Shown here: piece by piece, positions 1-4,881 of the stretch
Layout of the letters: each line of letters begins with the position of its first letter
How positions within the stretch are numbered: position 1 is the first letter of the stretch
DNA from: Rhodothermia bacterium
GTDB taxonomy: Bacteria; Bacteroidota; Rhodothermia; Rhodothermales; JABDKH01
Reading direction: 5' to 3'
NCBI GenBank assembly: GCA_030431165.1
Contig: JAUIJQ010000072.1
Location: 1 to 9,912, forward strand
DNA length: 9,912 bases
The notes under the pieces: model-generated
The model's database searches: none
What the model saw: only the letters and a program-made list of their open reading frames with translations
Told to the model about the DNA's origin: nothing
Program-made: the position numbers and the translations under genes

Positions 1-1525
1 ATACCTCGAAGCCGATCGGCCGTCCGTTCAAATCAGTATCAAGCCTGCTCAGAATCCCTTCGAGCGGTCCCGCCACGACGAACTCGTGCAGGTGTCCTTC
101 CTCCTTGACCTCTGTCATTACGGTCGTCGTATTGTCGGCGCCGTACAGCATGAACTCTCCCGTGTGCGTTGATCCATGCGCAAGCTCAAGGCTATCGGTG
201 CGCACGCAAGAGTCGGTGTCACAGCGCGTGATCACCAACGAGTCGATCCGACCCTGATACACGCCAACCTCGTCGCCGTAGGCGTCCACTGTCGTAACGA
301 CATCCGTCCCGTCTTCCTCGAGACGCAACACAAGTCGGCGAATATCCTCGACCGGACCGTTCTGGTGCACCTGCATCGGCATCCGAAAGTGCATATCCCG
401 CGGAGAACTGGATGAACCCTGCGCCTTGCTCTCTCCGAGTGTTTCGTCAAAGTGGATCAACTCAGCGACCAGACCGCTGACAACAATTGTGTTCTCAGGT
501 ACCGTCACGCGAAACTCGAGGCCGAGTGGTGAACCAAACTGATCAGAGTCAAGGGTTGCGATCACCCCGGCACCCGTATTGATGCGATACGCCATCAGAT
601 GCCGAAATCCTGCGTCCCGTATCTCGTCGGTACGCCCTTCGTTGGCAACGACGTCATGAAGTTCCCACGAGCCCACGTACTCGCCGGGAAGTAGCGTGAA
701 GTAGTCCGGGTCAGAGAACGGGGGAGGGCCGCATTCTTCAGCACCGCCGGCGCCGTCTGACACGCACTTGATTACAGTAAGGTTGTCGGGTGTGTTAAAC
801 GTTCCGAGGTCCAGTGTAAACGTGTTGATGGCCTCGATAATCCACTTCTCTGTCGCATCCGAACGCTCTAGCGTGAGCGTGGCGCGGGTGATACGTTCGT
901 TCGGGATCGGTGGTAGTGGCGCGTCGATGAACACCGGAAGCTCGACATCAATTATTGCCGGACCGTCAAGCGTCACGCCGTTTTTGCGGTCTGGGTCAAA
1001 TGCGCCGAAACGCAGACGCACCGAACCGTCACCACGCGGTACGCCGTCACCGACAATAAGCTGAAACCTGAGACCCACCGGAAGATCCGCACCAAATGTG
1101 TCGCCACCGTACGATGACTCTTTGTCTGTCACCGCGAGTGTGATGCCCGATATACCCAGGACGCCGTACAGAAACTGGTAGCCCTCGGCATCGTCGCGGA
1201 TTCGCGAGGTTACATTGCTCCCGTCGCTGTCAAAAACCTCCAGGGCGCCCTGATACGTGGCGCCCGGTTCGAGGAAAAGCGTATCGTCGATAGCAGCCGT
1301 GCCCGTCATAAAATCCGGCGAGGCCGCGATGGCCACCGTTGCATCCGGGGCCTCGGAACTGACAAGACGTATCGAGATTCGGGCAAACGGAAGCTCGACC
1401 TCTTCGGTCCCGCCGGAGTCGCACGAAGTAGCAAGCATCGCCACGAGCAGGACTGCTACAGGCATGTAGAACATGCGGAAGCGTGCGCTCTTGCCAAACT
1501 GAATGTATCTCGGCGACAACACCAT
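1..1525 (-). CDS. Three-repeat secreted lipoprotein, C-terminus beyond the left edge (partial)
   Basis: This reading frame stays open on the minus strand from ATG 1525 to the left edge and has no stop inside the window. Numbered from the downstream ATG at 1474, 491 codons are visible. A hydrophobic stretch (VAVLLVAMLATSC) ends at Cys18, a lipobox-like site, followed by the acidic CDSGGTEE, so the protein is probably lipidated and exported. I prefer start 1525 (or ATG 1537) because it adds K/R residues before the hydrophobic core, which the 1474 start lacks; no clear ribosome binding site decides it. The mature part holds three related units at about 31-184, 195-373 and 374-491+. Shared landmarks are a PGxxYxG-like turn, an EIRDAGFRHLMAY-like helix, and LDSDxxGxPLGFEF. 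From memory these match flavobacterial lipoproteins labelled 'type 1 periplasmic binding fold superfamily', which normally have one unit. The biochemical function is unknown. Confidence 0.8.
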   Translation of the reverse strand, partial: MVLSPRYIQFGKSARFRMFYMPVAVLLVAMLATSCDSGGTEEVELPFARISIRLVSSEAPDATVAIAASPDFMTGTAAIDDTLFLEPGATYQGALEVFDSDGSNVTSRIRDDAEGYQFLYGVLGISGITLAVTDKESSYGGDTFGADLPVGLRFQLIVGDGVPRGDGSVRLRFGAFDPDRKNGVTLDGPAIIDVELPVFIDAPLPPIPNERITRATLTLERSDATEKWIIEAINTFTLDLGTFNTPDNLTVIKCVSDGAGGAEECGPPPFSDPDYFTLLPGEYVGSWELHDVVANEGRTDEIRDAGFRHLMAYRINTGAGVIATLDSDQFGSPLGLEFRVTVPENTIVVSGLVAELIHFDETLGESKAQGSSSSPRDMHFRMPMQVHQNGPVEDIRRLVLRLEEDGTDVVTTVDAYGDEVGVYQGRIDSLVITRCDTDSCVRTDSLELAHGSTHTGEFMLYGADNTTTVMTEVKEEGHLHEFVVAGPLEGILSRLDTDLNGRPIGFEV

Positions 1526-1540
1526 CGAGAGGCGCATTTT

Positions 1541-1580
1541 CACTAAATCGGACTGCAACTCACTAAAGCGGACTGCAACA
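1541..1580. repeat. Tandem direct repeat, 2 x 20 bp, upstream of the lipoprotein gene
   Basis: Bases 1541-1560 and 1561-1580 are adjacent copies of a 20-base unit (cactaaakcggactgcaacw) that differ at only 2 positions. They lie immediately upstream of the possible starts of the leftward lipoprotein gene and in the divergent region shared with the rightward gene at 1746. The 20-base period, close to two helical turns, would suit two regulator molecules on the same DNA face. That reading is inference: a recent slippage duplication explains the sequence equally well. Confidence 0.75.
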
Positions 1581-1651
1581 GCGCAAAGTAGGGGAGGTTG
1601 GCGATTGGCGGGGGTCAAAATCGAGGGACCATTCGGGTATCCAATAAGACA

Positions 1652-1680
1652 TTGCGCGGCGCGTGCGGCTTGGCTAAGAT
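1652..1680 (+). promoter_or_regulatory. Candidate promoter for the rightward lipoprotein gene
   Basis: TTGCGC (1652-1657) and TAAGAT (1675-1680) are 17 bases apart, a normal sigma-70 spacing, and lie 65 bases before ATG 1746. The -10 matches consensus at 4 of 6 positions and the -35 only at TTG. The same TTGCGC hexamer appears in the candidate amt promoter. A small inverted repeat (CGTGC-TGCT-GCACG, 1687-1700) lies just downstream, where the 5' UTR would begin. Confidence 0.3.
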
Positions 1681-1745
1681 TGCGGGCGTGCTGCTGCACG
1701 ATGGCAGCAGTTCGACGTTTCGACCTGTGAGGATCAATACGCCTT

Positions 1746-2741
1746 ATGCACCGACGAAAACCGAAGCGACAACCTGATCGCGAGCAGTACGTGTTGCGCG
1801 GACGCCGGGCCTGGTGCCCACGCGCTTGCGCCGCCTTCAGTCTTGTGTTCGCTGTGTCGGGGCTTCTCTTGGTCGGATGCAGTGATCCGACTATCGACCC
1901 GTTCTCGAACGACGGGCGGTACTTTACGATCTACGGCTATCTAGACGAACTTAAGACGCAGCACGAGCTTCGAGTTATCCCGATAACACGACAGACAAGT
2001 ACAATTCCGTCTGCCGACGATCCGCGCGCCGAGATAGACGCGGTCGTGATCAGTGAAGAATACTTCGGCGGACAGTTGATCAGTACGTCTCGTTGGTCGC
2101 ACGAACTGCGGCAACTGGAAGACGAAACGTTTGCTCACATCTTCACGGCAAACTTCCGTGTGACGGCAGGCAATACGTACGTCGTGCGGGTGCAGCGTTC
2201 GGATGGAATTGAGACATCGGCGTCAACTACCGTTCCACGTCTGGACATTGCCAACATCCTTGACGTGCGGCCGCTTCAGTTCAATGCGGATTCCACGATC
2301 ATTCGCCAGGAAATCGTCGCGCCTCCAACGATTGCGCTGCCGTGGAATATTCGGGCCATTTATCTCTACTCCGGCGGTGTTGTGAACGCCCGGAAGTTCA
2401 TTTCGTACGGGCGCGTTGGGAGTCCCACCGACGAAGGCGGATGGGTGTTCGAACTGGACCCGGTCGCTGATCGCCCACTTGTGATGGCAGCGATTGAGGA
2501 TGCGCGTCAGATCGGTCAACTTGAACCGGAGCAGCCGGTATTTCTGACGGCGATGGGCGTCGATATCAGTGTGCTCGACAGCCAGTGGCGGCCGCCGGGA
2601 GGTGAGTTTGATCCCGAAGTACTTGCGCAGCCCGGCACGTTGTCAAACGTGGAGAACGGGTACGGGTATTTTGGATCGCTCGGATACTACCGTCAGGAAT
2701 GGAACACCGATGCGGTGTCGAGTGCGCTCGGGTACAACTGA
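1746..2741 (+). CDS. DUF4249-like outer-membrane lipoprotein
   Basis: The 331-residue product starts with a long positively charged n-region (HRRKPKR, then RGRR) and a hydrophobic core ending in LLLVGC, so Cys45 is the likely lipidation site. ATG 1746 is preceded by tgagga at 1728-1733, a reasonable though distant ribosome binding site. The mature part has a DGRYFTIYGYLDE segment soon after the lipid anchor and a NVENGYGYFGS motif near residues 300-310. That pattern, a beta-rich lipoprotein ending in an ENGxGYFG-type motif, is what I associate with DUF4249 proteins of Bacteroidota, usually 270-400 residues and often encoded beside TonB-dependent receptors. No such receptor lies in this window, so a partner is not evident. 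The gene is divergent from the three-repeat lipoprotein and convergent with amt. The lipoprotein call is firm, the family call moderate, and the function unknown. Confidence 0.8.
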   Translation: MHRRKPKRQPDREQYVLRGRRAWCPRACAAFSLVFAVSGLLLVGCSDPTIDPFSNDGRYFTIYGYLDELKTQHELRVIPITRQTSTIPSADDPRAEIDAVVISEEYFGGQLISTSRWSHELRQLEDETFAHIFTANFRVTAGNTYVVRVQRSDGIETSASTTVPRLDIANILDVRPLQFNADSTIIRQEIVAPPTIALPWNIRAIYLYSGGVVNARKFISYGRVGSPTDEGGWVFELDPVADRPLVMAAIEDARQIGQLEPEQPVFLTAMGVDISVLDSQWRPPGGEFDPEVLAQPGTLSNVENGYGYFGSLGYYRQEWNTDAVSSALGYN

Positions 2742-2834
2742 GCCCTGGACTCGCTTGAGATCAAGACCCCCGATGAGGCCCTCGATCTCTGTTCAGGCCA
2801 GGCGATCTGTCAAGTCCTGCGTCTCCGGTAACGT
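2742..2834. other. Convergent intergenic spacer
   Basis: The 93 bases separate the stops of the DUF4249-like gene and amt. A long-loop pairing (GAGATC 2757-2762 with GATCTC 2784-2789, loop 21) is possible, but there is no compact GC-rich hairpin and no T-run on either strand, so no intrinsic terminator can be called here. Confidence 0.5.
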
Positions 2835-4208
2835 TTATATCTCTGCCTGCGCAAGTTCGTCTGTTGCGAGGAACTCGGGGTAGGCCTGGCTGTCGTGCTC
2901 GTGTAGATCGAGTCCCAGTATCTCCAGCGTTCCGTTGACACGAACGCCCACGGTTCGCTTCAGAAGCACAAAGATTCCGAGGCACAGTGGGAAGGTCCAG
3001 AGAAACGCCGCAGCGACACCGAGCGCTTGTACACCAATTACGCGCGGGTCAAACAGGTTGCCGCTGAGGAAGAGCCCCGCGGCGATCGTTCCCCAGGCTC
3101 CGCAGATTCCGTGTACGGCAACGGCACCGACAGCGTCGTCAACAAAGCGGTCGATGACGCGAATTGCGAGGACGACGACCACGCCGGCGATACCGCCCGT
3201 GAGTAGCGCAAATCCCGGCACCATTGTCGCGCAGCCGGCGGTGATTGCGACGAGTCCGGCAAGCACCCCGTTAAGTGTCATCGGTGCATCGGGTTTTCCC
3301 GTGGTCTGCCAGCTGAAGAGCATCGCGGTTGTTGCCGCTGCCCCGGCGGCAAGCAGCGTGTTGAGTGCGATCAAGGCGATGTCACTTGTCGCTTCGGTCG
3401 TTGAACCGGCATTGAACCCGAACCATCCGAACCAGAGGATGAAGACACCGAGGGCGGCCAGCGGCAAGCTGTGACCCGGGATATGACGTGGCTTTCCGTC
3501 ATCGTTGTACTTGCCAACGCGGGGCCCGACGACGAGAGCGCCGGCAAGTGCGGCCCATCCGCCGACGGAGTGAACGACCGTCGAGCCGGCAAAGTCGATA
3601 AAGCCAAGTTTTTCGAGCCACCCCTCTCCGCGAAACAGCCCGCCCCAGGCCCACGCACCAAATACCGGGTAGATCAGACCCGTTATTACGATGGAGAACA
3701 TCAGGTAAGCCGTGAACTTGGTGCGCTCAGCAACGGCGCCGGACACGATGGTTGCGGCCGTGGCGGCGAAGACGGCCTGAAAAAGGAAGAACGCGTAGGT
3801 CCAGGGATCGGACAGTCCACTCAGGAAGAAGCCGTCGGTCCCGATGATGCCGCCGGCTGACGTGCCGAACATGAGGCCAAAGCCGAGAGCGAAGAAAACG
3901 AGGCTGCCCGCCGCGACATCCATGACGTTCTTCATGATGATGTTCACGGCGTTTTTCGAGCGTGTCATCCCTGTCTCGACAAGTGCAAACCCGGCCTGCA
4001 TGAGGAAGACAAGCGCGGCGCAGACAATCACCCACAGGAAATCAACGGGCGCGTGTTCTGGAGGAGGAGTGGCTGATTGGCCGATTGGGCCACCGAGGGC
4101 AGCGACGAGTGGCCCGGATTCCGGCGTGAGTGGGGCCGGTGGGTTAGCGAACGTCAGGGCGGTCGCGATGAAGAGCATGCATGCCAGGATCAGAAGGAAT
4201 GGTCGCAC
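2835..4208 (-). CDS. amt: Ammonium transporter, Amt family
   Basis: This is an Amt/MEP/Rh-family channel that would conduct ammonium across the inner membrane as a homotrimer. With GTG 4208 as start it has 457 residues: a signal peptide (RPFLLILACMLFIATALTFA), a Pro-rich periplasmic stretch, then about 11 membrane segments. Diagnostic motifs are ALVETGMTRSKNAVN (from about residue 75), the FAGSTVVH pore motif with His213 and the preceding Asp205, GWFGFNAGS (261-269), and VAVHGICGAWGT with His366. The two histidines correspond to the conserved pore pair. The C-terminal LGLDLHEHDSQAYPEF is a typical cytoplasmic tail. The frame can be extended to a TTG at 4268, but a candidate promoter lies inside that extension, so GTG 4208 is preferred; ATG 4178 is also possible. 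No glnK/PII gene is adjacent. The gene is transcribed away from the ilv operon. Confidence 0.96.
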   Translation of the reverse strand: MRPFLLILACMLFIATALTFANPPAPLTPESGPLVAALGGPIGQSATPPPEHAPVDFLWVIVCAALVFLMQAGFALVETGMTRSKNAVNIIMKNVMDVAAGSLVFFALGFGLMFGTSAGGIIGTDGFFLSGLSDPWTYAFFLFQAVFAATAATIVSGAVAERTKFTAYLMFSIVITGLIYPVFGAWAWGGLFRGEGWLEKLGFIDFAGSTVVHSVGGWAALAGALVVGPRVGKYNDDGKPRHIPGHSLPLAALGVFILWFGWFGFNAGSTTEATSDIALIALNTLLAAGAAATTAMLFSWQTTGKPDAPMTLNGVLAGLVAITAGCATMVPGFALLTGGIAGVVVVLAIRVIDRFVDDAVGAVAVHGICGAWGTIAAGLFLSGNLFDPRVIGVQALGVAAAFLWTFPLCLGIFVLLKRTVGVRVNGTLEILGLDLHEHDSQAYPEFLATDELAQAEI

Positions 4209-4247
4209 GTCCGGAATACCAGGGTTGAGGTTTGACAGGCAGCGCGA

Positions 4248-4275
4248 AATATAAAAGTTACGTCGCAATGCGCAA
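4248..4275 (-). promoter_or_regulatory. Candidate amt promoter
   Basis: On the minus strand TTGCGC (4275-4270) is followed after 16 bases by TATATT (4253-4248), a good -10 match with acceptable spacing. Transcription would start near 4241, inside the reading frame that begins at TTG 4268 and about 33 bases before GTG 4208. This supports the shorter amt start. Just upstream, 4279-4293 is an inverted repeat (CCTAA-5-TTAGG), a possible operator. Confidence 0.4.
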
Positions 4276-4278
4276 TAG

Positions 4279-4293
4279 CCTAAAATAGTTAGG
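4279..4293. promoter_or_regulatory. Inverted repeat CCTAA-N5-TTAGG upstream of amt
   Basis: The two 5-base arms (4279-4283 and 4289-4293) are perfectly complementary and flank an AT-rich centre. The element lies directly upstream of the candidate amt -35 hexamer, where an activator or repressor could bind. The arms are short, so chance is a real possibility, and I do not recognise the motif. Confidence 0.3.
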
Positions 4294-4469
4294 TGATTAT
4301 CAGTATTGGACTAGCGGGTATTGGAAGGGCTTCCATCTCGCATCCCGGGGCGCAAACCACGCGACTACGGGCCGACAATCATGAAGGAATTGTGAATAGG
4401 GGCCATGGCGCCCGCGAGGGGCGTGTGCCGCAGCCGGAAGCGCTCCCAGTTCATCGGTTCGCTATCTCA

Positions 4470-4480
4470 GTGACTGTCAC
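4470..4480. promoter_or_regulatory. Perfect inverted repeat GTGAC-T-GTCAC
   Basis: Two 5-base arms flank a single central base. The compact form is typical of a dimeric regulator half-site pair and would make a poor RNA hairpin. It lies about 90 bases upstream of the TTGACA box in front of the ilv leader. The cognate regulator is unknown and the element is short enough to be chance. Confidence 0.25.
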
Positions 4481-4510
4481 GTACGGAAATGCGCACGCCA
4501 TGACAGGCAA

Positions 4511-4526
4511 TCGGAAGCGGTTCCGA
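4511..4526. promoter_or_regulatory. Perfect inverted repeat TCGGAA-GCGG-TTCCGA
   Basis: The 6-base arms (4511-4516 and 4521-4526) are perfectly complementary around a 4-base centre. It lies 45 bases upstream of the TTGACA hexamer at 4571. It could be an operator or activator site for the ilv promoter, or a short hairpin; no T-run follows, so it is not an intrinsic terminator. Confidence 0.35.
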
Positions 4527-4570
4527 GTGCACTGCGACGCTTTGCGTGATCTTCGTTCCTCAAAAAGCTG

Positions 4571-4601
4571 TTGACAACCGACGCACCAACGCCGGAACTT
4601 T
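4571..4601 (+). promoter_or_regulatory. Candidate ilv operon promoter (-35 TTGACA)
   Basis: A perfect TTGACA hexamer is at 4571-4576. The best -10 candidate is AACTTT at 4596-4601, with a 19-base spacer, which is weak and too far; a 17-base spacing gives GGAACT, which is poor. The position suits a promoter for the leader ORF and ilvDBNC, but only the -35 is convincing. The same bases form the TTG that would open the longest version of the leader ORF, so that longer start is unlikely. Confidence 0.3.
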
Positions 4602-4642
4602 TACCCAGCAACGACGCGCTAGCGTTCACCCAAACGTCGCAC

Positions 4643-4807
4643 ATGCAAACGGCCGCAACATTGGATTCCCGCCAGGCAGTTCTGTCGCGCTCCGCAATCC
4701 GTGTGACTCCGGGCTACCCACTCATTCGACCGACCGCCAGCGCCGCCGAGCTCGTTCTGCTCGCCGGATCCCTGCTACTCGTCCTTATTAGCCTCCTCGG
4801 AGGCTGA
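4643..4807 (+). CDS. Candidate branched-chain amino acid leader peptide (54 aa)
   Basis: This small frame ends 74 bases before ilvD. Its last 19 residues run from Glu to a Gly-Gly end and contain 9 Leu, 2 Val and 1 Ile; the codon run is 4751-4798. A short peptide rich in the operon's own end products, just upstream of ilv genes, is the hallmark of leader-peptide attenuation (as in enterobacterial ilvL and leuL), where ribosomes stall when charged tRNA is scarce. The stop TGA overlaps a hairpin (4790-4805). ATG 4643 is my preferred start but has no ribosome binding site; TTG 4571 is also in frame, as is GTG 4703. At 54 residues it is longer than classical leaders. The alternative is a tail-anchored one-helix membrane protein, since the hydrophobic run would also span a membrane. 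The frame and codon run are seen; the role is inferred. Confidence 0.5.
   Translation: MQTAATLDSRQAVLSRSAIRVTPGYPLIRPTASAAELVLLAGSLLLVLISLLGG
4790..4805 (+). promoter_or_regulatory. Hairpin over the end of the leader ORF
   Basis: AGCCTCC (4790-4796) and GGAGGCT (4799-4805) are perfectly complementary with only two bases between, so in RNA this folds as a 6-bp stem with a CUCG loop. It covers the final Ser-Leu-Leu-Gly-Gly codons and the first base of the TGA stop, so a ribosome reaching the end of the leader would open it. There is no T-run afterwards, so it is not a standard terminator. Confidence 0.55.
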
Positions 4808-4847
4808 AACCACCCGGTCGATCCCAACTGTCTTGAGTACCGTCTAC

Positions 4848-4870
4848 GGTTTGGGCTTCGGCGGCAAACC
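4848..4870 (+). promoter_or_regulatory. Hairpin just upstream of the ilvD start
   Basis: GGTTTG (4848-4853) pairs perfectly with CAAACC (4865-4870), enclosing a small internal loop and a GC-TTCG-GC cap (4855-4862), a stable UUCG tetraloop. It ends 11 bases before ATG 4882 and could limit ribosome access. An overlapping small hairpin (ACCGT 4839-4843 with ACGGT 4846-4850) shares bases with its 5' arm, so the two exclude each other. Confidence 0.45.
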
Positions 4871-4881
4871 ATCCGGCACTC

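Larger units (their letters stand above)
4294..4570. other. Long non-coding stretch between amt and the ilv leader region
   Basis: I see no convincing gene in these roughly 280 bases. The open frame with a GTG start at 4293 gives an Arg/His-rich product without recognisable motifs and looks spurious. The stretch does hold two clean inverted repeats, listed separately (4470-4480 and 4511-4526), and a weak CGCCC-GCGAG-GGGCG pairing around 4410-4425. It may carry regulatory sites for amt, the ilv operon or both. Confidence 0.5.

Noticed and set aside
768..1469. Plus-strand frames at 768-1064 and 1257-1469
   Set aside because: They lie antisense to the continuous minus-strand lipoprotein frame, whose repeats and lipobox show it is the real gene.
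1584..1618. Minus-strand promoter TTGACC (1618-1613) with TACTTT (1590-1585) for the three-repeat lipoprotein
   Set aside because: The spacing is 22 bases, too long for sigma-70, and TACTTTG is one base short of the Bacteroidota TAnnTTTG pattern. Not strong enough to list.
2742..2834. Bidirectional terminator between the DUF4249-like gene and amt
   Set aside because: Only a 6-bp pairing with a 21-base loop is present and there is no T-run on either strand, so the evidence is too weak.
2935..4254. Long plus-strand open frames (2935-3474, 3471-3860, 3844-4254) opposite amt
   Set aside because: They are Arg/Ala/Ser/Pro-rich antisense readings of a strongly conserved transporter gene, with no motifs of their own. 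High GC at third positions keeps the opposite strand open.
4293..4574. 93-residue plus-strand frame from GTG 4293
   Set aside because: It has a weak start, an Arg/His-rich composition and no domain, and it crosses the inverted repeats. More likely non-coding.
4546..4791. 81-residue plus-strand frame overlapping the leader ORF in another phase
   Set aside because: It has a GTG start and an Arg-rich composition typical of a shifted frame. It ends within the Leu-rich run of the better candidate.
4269..4881. T-box or other known riboswitch in the ilv leader
   Set aside because: I could not find a T-box-like conserved core or a recognisable aptamer. The Leu-rich ORF is the better explanation of the leader.
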